Below are positions 8,669 to 17,330 of a stretch of 64,000 nt of DNA, in pieces (positions within the stretch are counted from its first letter, which is position 1; each line of letters starts with the position of its first letter). Below the pieces are notes generated by a model that saw only the letters and a list, made by a program, of their open reading frames with translations, did no database searches and was not told the DNA's origin. The position numbers and the translations under genes are program-made. Source of the stretch: Conexibacter woesei DSM 14684 (GTDB lineage Bacteria; Actinomycetota; Thermoleophilia; Solirubrobacterales; Solirubrobacteraceae); NCBI RefSeq assembly GCF_000025265.1, contig NC_013739.1, positions 1,116,001 through 1,180,000 of the forward strand. The letters run 5' to 3'.

Positions 8669-9313
8669 ATGGCGAGCCGGGCGAGAACGAAGCGCTACCA
8701 CCACGGCGACCTGCCGGCGGCGCTCGTCGACGCGACGCTGGAGCTGATCGGCGAGCAGGGTCTGCAGGGCTTCTCGGTCGCTGAGGCGGCACGGCGCACG
8801 AACGTCAGCCCCGCCGCGCCGTACCGTCACTTCAGCGACCGCGACGAGTTGCTCGCCGCCGCCGCGACGCGCGCGGCGGAGGAGCTGCGGGAGCGGTTCA
8901 CCGCCGCGACCGCCGCACACGCGAAGCCGCCTGAGCGCCTCGCCGCCGCGGCTGCCGCCTACGTGCGCTTCGCGGCCGAGCGCAGAGCGATGTTCGAGGT
9001 GCTGTTCGGCGCCGGCCTGGAGAAGGCGCGCTATCCGCGCCTGGAGGCGGCGACGAGCGGCCTGATGGCCGACCTCGTCGAGGTCGCGCAGGCGCTCGCG
9101 CCGGGACGCGACGCGGAGGCGGCGTGGTCGCTCGTGCTCGCGATGGCCGCGCTCGCGCAGGGCCACGCGACGCTGCTGATCGACCACGCCTTCGGCGCCG
9201 GCGCCTGCGACGAGGTGGTCGACGAGGCCGAGCGCCGCGTCGCCGCCGCGACCCGCGCGCTCGTGCGGGGCCGCGGCGTGCTGTTCGCCGAGCTGGGCTT
9301 CGCACCCGGCTGA
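8669..9313 (+). CDS. TetR/AcrR-family transcriptional regulator
   Basis: 214 residues. The N-terminal HTH is clear (ATLELIGEQGLQGFSVAEAA then RTNVSPAAPYRHFSDRDELL). The C-terminal ligand domain resembles the TetR_C_33/WHG type (YVRFAAERRAMFEVLFGAGL). It probably represses the divergent SDR gene and itself through the palindromes at 8597-8645, with a small hydrophobic ligand as inducer. The ATG at 8669 gives the usual short N-terminus; the longer open frame upstream runs antisense to the SDR gene and is rejected. Confidence 0.9.
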   Translation: MASRARTKRYHHGDLPAALVDATLELIGEQGLQGFSVAEAARRTNVSPAAPYRHFSDRDELLAAAATRAAEELRERFTAATAAHAKPPERLAAAAAAYVRFAAERRAMFEVLFGAGLEKARYPRLEAATSGLMADLVEVAQALAPGRDAEAAWSLVLAMAALAQGHATLLIDHAFGAGACDEVVDEAERRVAAATRALVRGRGVLFAELGFAPG

Positions 9314-9320
9314 CGCGGGA

Positions 9321-9341
9321 CGGCCGCCGTGTCGGCGGCCG
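9321..9341. terminator. Bidirectional hairpin terminator
   Basis: Perfect 9-bp stem CGGCCGCCG / CGGCGGCCG with a TGT loop, located in the 45 bp between the convergent TetR and secreted-protein genes. No U tract follows, as is common in GC-rich actinobacteria. Likely serves both transcripts. Confidence 0.65.
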
Positions 9342-9358
9342 CCCCGGGGTTCCACCTC

Positions 9359-12300
9359 CTACCGGCGCACGTCGACCGTCACGGTGCGCGTGACGTTGCG
9401 GCCGCCGACGTCGAGGCGGACCTGCACGCGGTGGCGCCCGAGCTGGGCGCCGCGCCCGATCCGCAGCCGGAGCCGCAGCGTGCGGCCCTCGCCCGCCTTC
9501 AGCGACGCGATCCGGACCGCCTTCGGCTGCGCGATCCGCAGCCCGCCCGGCACCCGCACGGTCGCGGTCGCTCGCGCGATCGCGCCGCCGGTCGTGTTGC
9601 GCAGCTCGAACGGCAGGCTCACCGTGCGCCCGCGGCGGGCGGCGAGCTGCGACCGGCTCGCGGCGAAGACGATCGACCCGTCCGCGCCCCTGTCGCCTCT
9701 GTCGCCCTTCGGCCCCGCGCTCCCGGGCGTGCCGCCGTCGCCGCGGTCGCCCTTGGCACCGGGATCGCCCTTCGGCCCGGCCGCCCCGGCGTCGCCCTTC
9801 GGCCCGCCCGCGCCCGCGTCGCCCTTCGCGCCGGCGTCGCCTCTGTCGCCCTTCGGCCCGTTCGCGCCGTCCTCACCGCCCGGTCCCGCGGGGCCGGCCG
9901 GCCCGGTCGGACCCGTCGGACCCGCCGGCAGCGTCGTGCTGGTGCCCGTCAGCGCGACCGCCGCCGCGCCGCCCGCGACGTTCGCCTTCAGCACCAGCCG
10001 CGCCGTCGACGTCGCGCTCTCGCGCGCCGGCGCGAAGCGGACGAGCACGCGGCAGCTCGCGTCGGGACCCAGCTCCTTCCCGGCGCACGCGTCGGCGGCG
10101 ATCAGGAAGTCGCCGTCGGCGACCGCCGCGTCCGCCTCCACGCCGACGGAGCCGATTCTCAGCCGCTGCGCGCCGGCGTTTCTGACCGTCACCGCCTGCG
10201 CCGGGCCGATCGTCCCGGCCGCCTGAGCGGGGAACGCCGGCGCCGCCGCGACGGCGTCAGCGCCGACCGCGCCGGTGAGCGAGAAGACGTCGATGCGCGA
10301 CTTCTTCAGCCGCACGTCGCTGATGTCCTTGTTGTCCTGCCCGTCGTACAGCTCGTCGTAGCCCTGGTCCATCACGAGCCGCAGCGCGGCGTTCGGAGCG
10401 AGCACGTCCGGCAGCGTGCCGATCGCCTCCCACGTGCCCTGCCCGTCGGAGAACGACTCGGCGCTCGGCGGCAGCGCGGTCGTCAGCTTGACCGGCTTGT
10501 CCTCGCGGTGGCCCGACCAGCTCCACAGCGCCTGCTCGACGCCGAGCGCGCCTCTCTTGGCGGCGAGGATCAGGAACTGGTCGGCCGCGTTCTTGCGCAG
10601 CTCGCGGATCGTCATCCCCTCGAGGTCGAGCAGGATCGGGTCGGCGAACGTCGCCTTCGGCGCCTCGCCCGTCGCCAGCAGGGCGACGTTGGTGACCGGG
10701 ACGATCACCGCGCGGTCGCCGTCGGGCGTCGTGACGAGCGGCGAGCGGAAGCCGAGGTAGAGCGTTTTCGTCGAGCCCGGCGCCATGTCGGCGCCCTCGA
10801 TGTTGAAGCCGTTTCTGGCGTCCGGCAGCACGCCGCTCTGGGTCCCGGCGGCGAAGCCGAGGCGGTTCGCGTTCGCCTGGTCCCAGGCGACGAGGTCGGT
10901 CCGCAGGTTGCCGTAGATACCGGTGCGGGTCAGTGTCGTGTCGGCGCCCTCGCCGGCGACTCTCGTCGCGATCAGCGTGTGGCGCGAGGTCTCGAGGCTG
11001 CCGCTCTTCTTGTTGCCATGCGAGCCGAGCCAATAGATGACGTCGCCGTTGCGGGCGGACGACTCGTAGTCGATCTCGCCGCCGCCGGTCGCCGCCGGGC
11101 CGATGTTGAACGATCTCACCGGTTCGCCGGTGACGTCGTCGCGGTAGAGCCGGATGTCGTCTCTCTCGTCGTCGGCGACGAGCAGGTGGCCGCCGCCGGC
11201 GGAGATCGCCGAGGACGAGTCGCCGCTGCCCTGCAGGGCGCGGCTCGTCGGCGTCGTCGCTCTGGAGGCCGAGTAGGTCATCGTCGTCGTCGCGCTCTTG
11301 CCCTCCAGGCCGGTGACTCTCAGCGTCACGGTCGCGTGGCCGCGCCCGGTCGGTGCGAAGGAGACGGTGCGGGTCGCGCCGGTGCCGCTCACGGCGATGC
11401 CGCTCGTCGGCACGACGGCGGGGTTGGACGACGTCGCCTCGACCGTCAGCTCGCTCGGCGAGGCCGGGTCGCCGTACTCGTCGAGCTGCTCGATCGTCGC
11501 TCTGATCGCCGGGTTCGTCGCGTCGCCGATCACGCCCGACTGCGTCGGGACGCTGGCGGCGATCGTCGGGGTCGCGGCGCCGGTCGGGCTTCTCGTCGAG
11601 ACGATCCCGACCGCGATCGGGCTGACGGTCTGTCCCGGCAGCGCCAGTCTCGCCGTCTGCACGACCGAGCGCGTCGGCAGGTCGACGACGCCGAGCGTGC
11701 CGAGGCCGAAGTTGCCGACGACCGCCGTTCTCCCGCGCGGCGTCAGCGCGAGGCCGCGCGTGTTGGTGCGGCTGCCGAGCGCGGTCTCGGTCAGCGTGCC
11801 GCTCACCAGGTCGACGTCGATGATGAGGTTCGGGTCGACGGTGTTGCTGCGCGTCGCGTAGAGGGTTCTGCCGTCCGGACCGACGGCGATGCCCTCCGGG
11901 CCGAACGCGGTCAGCGCGCCGATCCCGACGATCGGGCCGGCGGTTCTGGTGGCGGTGTCGAACGGGACGACGCCGAGGTTGCCCGTGCCCGTCGCGGTGC
12001 GGGTCTGCGCGGCGTAGAGCGTCGTGCCGTCTCTGGTGATGGCGAGCCGGCCGAGCGTGCCGGGGATCGCCAGTCTCGCGCCGGCCGTGCCGGTCGCGAG
12101 GTCGACGGGCAGCACGCCGGTGCTGCCGGCGATCACGTAGGCGGTGCTCCCGTCGGGCGAGATCACCGGGCTGCTGACGGCGGTGTCGCCGAGCGGGATC
12201 GGCGTGCCGATCGCCGGCGTCGGCCCGCTGAGGTCGATCGGCAGCAGCGTGGTGCCGGCGGTGACGTAGAGCGTCTGGCCGTTCGGCGCGATCGCGCCGC

Positions 12301-12628
12301 CGCCGGCCGCTCTCAACGCCGTGCCCGTGATTCTCGTCAGCGCCGTGCCGGTCGCGACGTCGATCGGCGTGACCGACGTGCCCTCCATCAGGCTCTGTGA
12401 GATCGCGTAGACGGTTCTCCCGTCAGGTGCTGGGACGATCGCGAGCGGGCCGTAGCCGACTGTGATCGCGGGTCTCGCGGTCGCGGTGCCGAGGTCGAAC
12501 GGGACGACCAGTCCGCTGCTGGGGCCGCCGCTGACGAAGGCGGTCGAGGCCGAGGCGCCGGAGGCGCCCGCGCCGCCGAGGAGCGCGGCCGCGAGCCCGG
12601 CGGCCGCGAGCGGGACAGAAACGCGCAT
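9359..12628 (-). CDS. Large secreted modular protein: beta-propellers, Ig-like, collagen-like stalk
   Basis: 1089 residues with a signal peptide (MRVSVPLAAAGLAAALLGG, then ASGASA). In order: a YVTN-type beta-propeller (about 30-330, repeats such as SPDGSTAYVI and TRDGTTLYAA), an Ig-like domain (about 350-450), a second propeller-like region (about 460-780), a choice-of-anchor-D-type domain (about 800-895), a collagen-like Gly-X-Y segment rich in GPKGDRGD/GAKGD units (about 899-980), and a C-terminal beta-sandwich domain. No LPXTG motif is visible. The collagen segment probably forms a trimeric stalk; the role may be extracellular adhesion or binding. ATG 12628 follows a GGAG box and is preferred to a TTG one codon upstream. 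Confidence 0.8.
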   Translation of the reverse strand: MRVSVPLAAAGLAAALLGGAGASGASASTAFVSGGPSSGLVVPFDLGTATARPAITVGYGPLAIVPAPDGRTVYAISQSLMEGTSVTPIDVATGTALTRITGTALRAAGGGAIAPNGQTLYVTAGTTLLPIDLSGPTPAIGTPIPLGDTAVSSPVISPDGSTAYVIAGSTGVLPVDLATGTAGARLAIPGTLGRLAITRDGTTLYAAQTRTATGTGNLGVVPFDTATRTAGPIVGIGALTAFGPEGIAVGPDGRTLYATRSNTVDPNLIIDVDLVSGTLTETALGSRTNTRGLALTPRGRTAVVGNFGLGTLGVVDLPTRSVVQTARLALPGQTVSPIAVGIVSTRSPTGAATPTIAASVPTQSGVIGDATNPAIRATIEQLDEYGDPASPSELTVEATSSNPAVVPTSGIAVSGTGATRTVSFAPTGRGHATVTLRVTGLEGKSATTTMTYSASRATTPTSRALQGSGDSSSAISAGGGHLLVADDERDDIRLYRDDVTGEPVRSFNIGPAATGGGEIDYESSARNGDVIYWLGSHGNKKSGSLETSRHTLIATRVAGEGADTTLTRTGIYGNLRTDLVAWDQANANRLGFAAGTQSGVLPDARNGFNIEGADMAPGSTKTLYLGFRSPLVTTPDGDRAVIVPVTNVALLATGEAPKATFADPILLDLEGMTIRELRKNAADQFLILAAKRGALGVEQALWSWSGHREDKPVKLTTALPPSAESFSDGQGTWEAIGTLPDVLAPNAALRLVMDQGYDELYDGQDNKDISDVRLKKSRIDVFSLTGAVGADAVAAAPAFPAQAAGTIGPAQAVTVRNAGAQRLRIGSVGVEADAAVADGDFLIAADACAGKELGPDASCRVLVRFAPARESATSTARLVLKANVAGGAAAVALTGTSTTLPAGPTGPTGPAGPAGPGGEDGANGPKGDRGDAGAKGDAGAGGPKGDAGAAGPKGDPGAKGDRGDGGTPGSAGPKGDRGDRGADGSIVFAASRSQLAARRGRTVSLPFELRNTTGGAIARATATVRVPGGLRIAQPKAVRIASLKAGEGRTLRLRLRIGRGAQLGRHRVQVRLDVGGRNVTRTVTVDVRR

Positions 12629-12760
12629 CAACTACTCCGATGTAGACGCTATGACCGCGCGACTCTCGCAAGCGCCATGGTGCCAATTCGTGATCAGGCT
12701 GGGGAGCCGATGTGAACGTCTCGGTCGCCGTTCACGACCGTTCACACGGCCGCGTGCGGA

Positions 12761-13549
12761 TCAGGTCCAGTCGGCGACGAGCGGGACGTGGTCGGAGGGT
12801 CTGGAGCCCTTCCGGTAGTCGCGCTCGATCCCGACCCGCGTCAGCCGCTCAGCGAGGTCAGGGCTCGCGAGGATCAGGTCGATCCGCAGGCCGAGGCCGC
12901 GATGGAAATGGCCCTGGCGGTAGTCCCACCAGGTGTAGCCGACGTCGTCGGGGTGCAGCTGCCGGTAGGCGTCGAGCAGGCCGGCCTGCTCGACCGCTCT
13001 CAGCGCGGTGCGCTCGGCGGCGCTCGTGTGGGTCGAGGTCGCGAAGACGGCCGGGTCGTAGACGTCGAGGTCGCTCGGCGCGACGTTCATGTCGCCGGCG
13101 ACGACGAGCGGCAGCGGCGCGCCGGCGTCGTCGCCGCGCAGCTCCCCGACGCGGCGCGCCATCGCGTCGAGGAACTCCAGCTTCGCCGCGTACCACTCGC
13201 TCTCCAGCTCGCGGCCGTTGGGGACGTAGACGCTCGCGACCCGCAGCTCGCCGCCGACGGTCGCCTCGATCCAGCGCGACTCGTCCTGCGCCGGCTCGCC
13301 GGGCAGGCCGACCGCGGGGTCGGCCACGCCCAGCTCCGTGCGCGCGACGATCGCGACACCCGCCCAGCGTCCGCCGCTGTGGTCGGCCGCGACGTAGCCG
13401 GCCGCCGCCAGCTCGGCGTGCGGGAAGGCGGCCGCGTCGGTCTTCGTCTCCTGCAGGCAGAGCACGTCGGGTCTGTGCTCGGCGAGGAACTCGAGCACGC
13501 GCGGGAGGCGCACTCTCAGCGAGTTGACGTTCCAGGTGACGAGGCGCAC
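12761..13549 (-). CDS. xthA: Exodeoxyribonuclease III / AP endonuclease
   Basis: 262 residues, typical length for the ExoIII group of the endonuclease/exonuclease/phosphatase fold. Landmarks: WNVNSLRVR (Asn ligand), LCLQETKT (catalytic Glu), YVPNGR, GDMNVAPSDLDVYDP, LRIDLILASPD and PSDHVPLVADW (catalytic Asp-His). It would cut 5' of abasic sites and act as a 3'-5' exonuclease in base excision repair. It is the most downstream member of a same-strand run that also contains Ada-AlkA and Ogt, so glycosylase and AP endonuclease may be co-expressed. The upstream gap is 97 bp. Confidence 0.93.
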   Translation of the reverse strand: MRLVTWNVNSLRVRLPRVLEFLAEHRPDVLCLQETKTDAAAFPHAELAAAGYVAADHSGGRWAGVAIVARTELGVADPAVGLPGEPAQDESRWIEATVGGELRVASVYVPNGRELESEWYAAKLEFLDAMARRVGELRGDDAGAPLPLVVAGDMNVAPSDLDVYDPAVFATSTHTSAAERTALRAVEQAGLLDAYRQLHPDDVGYTWWDYRQGHFHRGLGLRIDLILASPDLAERLTRVGIERDYRKGSRPSDHVPLVADWT

Positions 13550-13646
13550 GGTCCGGGAGGCTAGCGTGCGCGGCTCATCTGCACGGCGTCCACGGCAGGT
13601 CGAGCAGGTCGTACGACTGCTTGATCACGTTGAACCCGGGCCGGCG

Positions 13647-14195
13647 TCAAGCCAGCGGGTTGTCCGCCGCGAAGATCCGCATCGGAAGACCGTGGCTGCA
13701 GGTCGCGTCCTTCAGGTGCTCCATGCCGAGCTTGCGCATCACGCCGATCGACGCCGTGTTCGCCGGCCGCACGAACGCGACCAGCCGCGCCAGCCGCAGC
13801 TCGCCGAAGGCGTGGTCGCGCACGGCGAGCGCGGCCTCCGTCGCGTAGCCGCTGCCCCAGTGGCGGCGCGCCAGCCGCCAGCCGATCTCCACGTCCCCCG
13901 GCCGCACCCCCGGCTGGCCGGCTCGCATGACGCCCGCGAAGCCGGCGACCTCGCCGCTGTCGCGCAGCACCGCTGCGCGCAGGCCGTAGCCGTGGTCCTC
14001 CCAGTGGGCGGCGAAGCGCGCGAGCTGTGTCGCGGCCTGCTCGCGCGTGAGCGCGGCACCGTCGCCGATGTGGCGCATCACCTCTGGATCGGAGGAGATC
14101 GCCGCATATGCGTCGAGGTCGTGCGCGTCGTCGCGCCACGGGCGCAGCTCCAGCCGCTCGGTCAGGAGCGGGGCGGTGAGGTCGGGCGGCGTCAT
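13647..14195 (-). CDS. GNAT acetyltransferase, RimJ/RimL-like
   Basis: 182 residues. N-terminal LLTERLELRPWRDDAHDLDAY is typical of the RimJ/RimL branch; the acetyl-CoA loop follows in WRLARRHWGSGYATEAALAV, and the C-terminus has ANTASIGVMRKLGM. Such enzymes acetylate N-terminal amino groups of proteins or small amines. The start ATG overlaps the stop of the queuosine-salvage gene (ATGA, 14192-14195 region), indicating translational coupling. Acceptor not predictable. Confidence 0.88.
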   Translation of the reverse strand: MTPPDLTAPLLTERLELRPWRDDAHDLDAYAAISSDPEVMRHIGDGAALTREQAATQLARFAAHWEDHGYGLRAAVLRDSGEVAGFAGVMRAGQPGVRPGDVEIGWRLARRHWGSGYATEAALAVRDHAFGELRLARLVAFVRPANTASIGVMRKLGMEHLKDATCSHGLPMRIFAADNPLA

Positions 14196-15118
14196 CAGTA
14201 CGCGGTCGAGCGGGCTCGCGGGCGCGGGACGGCCTTGTAGCGCGCGCCGCCGCCTCTCGTCCACAGCGTCTGGTCGACGAGCTGCGGCGTGAGGTCGGGG
14301 CGGGCGGCGGCGATCAGCTCGGCGACCTGGATCGCGCCGGCGCGCATCTCGACCTCCTCCGGGCTGTCGTGCGCGATCAGCTCGCCGCGCTCGATCCGAG
14401 CGACGAGCGCCGGCTCGAAGCGCAGCACGCCGTCGAGCCGCAGCACGTGCGGGATCAGGTTGTCGGCGAACAGCGTCAGCCGGCCGGCGTCGCCGAACGT
14501 CGCGGCGCCGGCCAGCGCGAGGTCGGAGGCGGCGACCTGGGCGCGCTTGAACAGCGGGATCTCGCGGCCGTCGTAGCGCGAGACGTCCGCGAAGCAGTCC
14601 CAGCGAGCCAGCTCCTCGACCAGTGCGACGGCCGAGCCGCCGGCCGCCTGCACCGGCCCGAGGAAGCGGCCGCCGTGGTCGTCGGCGACGTGCGCGCCGA
14701 GGTCGTTCAGCGAGCGTGCGAACAGCGCCATCAGCTCGTGCGCGGGATCCTGGCCGAGCACCGCGGCGACGGTCGCGGCGTCGATCGTGCGCAGCTCCCG
14801 CGCGCTCCACGCGCCGTGCGCGCGGAAGCGGTCGCGCACGCCGAGCGCGACGGTGAAGTAGCCCGAGCGCCCGTCGCGCTTGCGGATCGTCGGGAACCAG
14901 CCGGAGCCGAAGTTGATCGCGTCGAGCGTCAGGAAGAACGCGGCGCGCGTCTCCGCCGGACCGTCGACGACGTGCGCCTCGGCGTCGAGGCCGGGCAGCT
15001 CCGCGCGCGGCGGCAGTGCCGCAGCGTACGCCGCGATCGCGTCCTCCTCGACGACGACGTGGCGGGCGCGGCCCGCGACCCAGGCGGCGGCGGAGCGGAT
15101 GTCGTCGACGATCGCCAC
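14195..15118 (-). CDS. Queuosine salvage protein (QNG1/DUF2419 family)
   Basis: 307 residues matching the Q_salvage/DUF2419 family, whose characterised members hydrolyse queuosine 5'-phosphate to free queuine for tRNA modification. Diagnostic stretches are LDAINFGSGWFPTIRKRDG, RYDGREIPLFKRAQV, LTLFADNLIPHVLR and EEVEMRAGAIQVAELI, including the Asp and Glu residues that line the known active site. Start assigned to the GTG at 15118, since no ATG fits and the usual N-terminus begins just before DDIRSAA. It lies in a run of nucleobase-handling genes. Queuine salvage implies uptake of exogenous queuine or queuosine; a Tgt gene is not in this window. Confidence 0.85.
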   Translation of the reverse strand: MAIVDDIRSAAAWVAGRARHVVVEEDAIAAYAAALPPRAELPGLDAEAHVVDGPAETRAAFFLTLDAINFGSGWFPTIRKRDGRSGYFTVALGVRDRFRAHGAWSARELRTIDAATVAAVLGQDPAHELMALFARSLNDLGAHVADDHGGRFLGPVQAAGGSAVALVEELARWDCFADVSRYDGREIPLFKRAQVAASDLALAGAATFGDAGRLTLFADNLIPHVLRLDGVLRFEPALVARIERGELIAHDSPEEVEMRAGAIQVAELIAAARPDLTPQLVDQTLWTRGGGARYKAVPRPRARSTAY

Positions 15119-15177
15119 GGCGGCCGATCGTAGTGAACGGGCATCCGGAACCTCCGCCCACCGGGGCTGAGCGAGCG

Positions 15178-15717
15178 TCAGGCGGCTCGCGCCGCGCTGG
15201 CCGCCTGCGCCTCGTGCGCGAGCAGCCAGCGCTTCACGTCGAGGCCGTAGGCGAAGCCGCCGAGCGTCCCGTCGCTGCGCAGCGCACGGTGACAGGGGAC
15301 GAACAGCGCGGCGCGGTTCGTCGCGCAGGCGGTGCCGGCGGCGCGGATCGCGGCCGGCCGGCCGCTGCTCGCCGCGAGCTGCGAGTAGGTGCGCGACTCG
15401 CCGGCCGGGATCGCGCGCAGCTCGTCCCACGCGCGGTTCGTGAACGGACCGCTCGACTGCGCGACGGGCACGGCGTCGATCGCCGCGAGGTCGCCGTCGT
15501 GGTAGTCGCGCACGGCGCGCGTGAACGGTCCGAGGTCGCGGCGGCGGGCGAGCGTGCCCGCGTCGAGTTCGGCGGCGACGGAGGGCAGCCGGGCCGCGCC
15601 GATCACGGCGAGCAGCGCGTCGGCGTCGGCGCTCCAGCCGCTCGCGACGACGGCGTCGTCGCTCACGACGACGGTGAAGGGGCCGGCCGGAGTCGGGATG
15701 GTGGCGGTGGAAGTCAT
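15178..15717 (-). CDS. ogt: Methylated-DNA--protein-cysteine S-methyltransferase
   Basis: 179 residues. The suicide-cysteine motif PCHR occurs in ALFVPCHRALRSDGTLGGFAYG, preceded by the helix-turn-helix-like stretch RTYSQLAASSGRPAAIRAAG and the Asn-containing GTACATNRAAL. It would remove O6-methylguanine and O4-methylthymine lesions by irreversible alkyl transfer. Its ATG overlaps the stop of the Ada-AlkA gene, so the two repair proteins are translationally coupled. The pairing supplies the methyltransferase domain that the upstream Ada-like protein lacks. Confidence 0.93.
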   Translation of the reverse strand: MTSTATIPTPAGPFTVVVSDDAVVASGWSADADALLAVIGAARLPSVAAELDAGTLARRRDLGPFTRAVRDYHDGDLAAIDAVPVAQSSGPFTNRAWDELRAIPAGESRTYSQLAASSGRPAAIRAAGTACATNRAALFVPCHRALRSDGTLGGFAYGLDVKRWLLAHEAQAASAARAA

Positions 15718-17297
15718 CTGCTTTCGTCTCCTTCTGAGAGGGTCGCCCACAGGTGCAGTGCGGCATACGCGCGCCACGGCCGCCAGCGCTCCGCGATCGC
15801 CGCGACGGCGCGTGCGTCGTGCGGCTGGTCGAGGCGGGCGAAGGCGTGGCGGATGCCGAGGTCGGTGGCGGGGAAGGCGTCGGGGTCGCCGAGCGCGCGC
15901 ATCGCGACGTACTCGGCCGTCCACGGTCCGATGCCGGGCAGCGCGAGCAGCCGCGCGCGCGTCTCGTCGCGGTCGGCGCCGGGGTCGAGCCGGATCTCGC
16001 CGCCGGCGAGCGCGGCGCAGAGGCCGACGAGCGCGCGCCCACGCGCTCGCGGCATCGGCAGCCGCTCGGGGTCGACGGCCGCGAGCGCGGCCGCGGTCGG
16101 GAAGGCGTGGGTGAGCGGAGCGGCGGGCGGCGCGGCGCCGTCCCCCTGCGCGGCTTCGGTCGGGGCGCAGCTCGGGAGCGCGTCGGCGAGCGGGGCGCCG
16201 TGCGCGAGCGCGAGCCGGCCGGCGAGCGTGCGGGCGCCGCCGACGGAGACCTGCTGCCCGAGCACGGCGCGGACGGCCAGCTCGGCGCCGTCGACCGCGC
16301 CGGGGACGCGCAGCCCCGGCGTGCGGCGCACGAGCGGGCCGAGCAGCTGGTCCCCACCGAGCGCCTCGGCGACCGCGTGCGGGTCGGCGTCGAGGTCGAG
16401 CAGGCGGCGGCAGCGCTGCACGGCGGCGGCGAGATCGCGCATGTCGGCGAGCCGCAGCGTGCAGTCGACGTGCTCGGCCTGCGGCGTGAGCGCCACGACG
16501 CCGGCGCCGTGCGGGAGCGCGAGGACGCGGCGGTAGGTCGTGCCGTCGGCGTCGACCCACTCGACCCCCGGCACCGCCCTCATCGCGAGGAAGGCGAGCA
16601 GTCCGGCGCCGTCGAGCGGCGGCCGGTGGCGCAGCCGCAGCGTGATCGCGCCGCCGGCGGGCGCGCCGCCCGCGCCGCGCGCGCCCGCTGCCCCGGTCGC
16701 GCCGGCCCCACCCGCGCCGCTCGCCTCCGCTCCGAACGCGCTCTTGCGGCGCAGCTCGGTCGGCGTCGTCGCGAACACCTCGCGGACGGTGTCGTTGAAC
16801 TGGCGGATCGACGGGAAGCCGGCCGCGAACGCGACCTCGGTGAAGGGGAGCGCGGAGGTCTCGATCAGCAGCCGCGCGGTGTGCGCGCGCTGGGCGCGGG
16901 CGAGTGCGAGCGGCCCTGCGCCGAGCTCGGCGACGAGCTGGCGATGCAGGTGGCGCTCGCTGAAGCCGAGCTGGTGCGCGAGCCCCGCGACGCCGTCGCG
17001 GTCGACGCTGCCGTCCGCGATCAGCCGCATCGCGCGGCCGACGACGTCGGCGCGCACGTTCCACTCCGGCGAGCCCGGAGAGGCGTCGGGCCGGCAGCGC
17101 TTGCAGGCGCGGAAGCCGGCGCGCTGCGCGGCCGCAGCGCTCGGGAGGAAGCGGACGTTCGCCCGCTTCGGGGTCACGGCCGGACAGCTCGGCCGGCAGT
17201 AGATGCCCGTCGTCTTGACGGCGGTGACGAAGCGGCCGTCGAAGCGGCCGTCCTTCGACGAGACGGCGCGATAGCAATGTTCGAAGTCCTCGATCAC
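15714..17297 (-). CDS. Ada-type Zn/AraC domain fused to AlkA 3-methyladenine DNA glycosylase
   Basis: 527 residues. Residues 1-80 are the Ada zinc domain with all four cysteines (GIYCRPSCPA and FRACKRCRPD), followed by an AraC-type helix-turn-helix (about 85-190), a Gly/Ala-rich linker, AlkA-N and an HhH-GPD glycosylase domain (LPGIGPWTAEYVAMRALGDP, catalytic Asp in ATDLGI). The Ada part senses methyl phosphotriesters and activates transcription; the AlkA part excises alkylated purines. This makes sensor and glycosylase one protein, with the O6-methyltransferase as a separate coupled gene. GTG 17297 is the only sensible start; no in-frame ATG precedes the Ada domain. Confidence 0.9.
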   Translation of the reverse strand: MIEDFEHCYRAVSSKDGRFDGRFVTAVKTTGIYCRPSCPAVTPKRANVRFLPSAAAAQRAGFRACKRCRPDASPGSPEWNVRADVVGRAMRLIADGSVDRDGVAGLAHQLGFSERHLHRQLVAELGAGPLALARAQRAHTARLLIETSALPFTEVAFAAGFPSIRQFNDTVREVFATTPTELRRKSAFGAEASGAGGAGATGAAGARGAGGAPAGGAITLRLRHRPPLDGAGLLAFLAMRAVPGVEWVDADGTTYRRVLALPHGAGVVALTPQAEHVDCTLRLADMRDLAAAVQRCRRLLDLDADPHAVAEALGGDQLLGPLVRRTPGLRVPGAVDGAELAVRAVLGQQVSVGGARTLAGRLALAHGAPLADALPSCAPTEAAQGDGAAPPAAPLTHAFPTAAALAAVDPERLPMPRARGRALVGLCAALAGGEIRLDPGADRDETRARLLALPGIGPWTAEYVAMRALGDPDAFPATDLGIRHAFARLDQPHDARAVAAIAERWRPWRAYAALHLWATLSEGDESR

Positions 17298-17330
17298 GCC
17301 ACTGATGATGGCGCGGTCGGCGGGCAGCGA

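Noticed and set aside
9690-9930. Regularly repeated GC-rich units resembling a CRISPR or minisatellite
   Set aside because: They encode Gly-X-Y collagen-like repeats in frame; no constant repeats with unique spacers.
9329-12400. 1023-codon plus-strand open frame
   Set aside because: Antisense shadow of the secreted collagen-stalk protein; the minus strand has a signal peptide, recognisable domains and a ribosome binding site.
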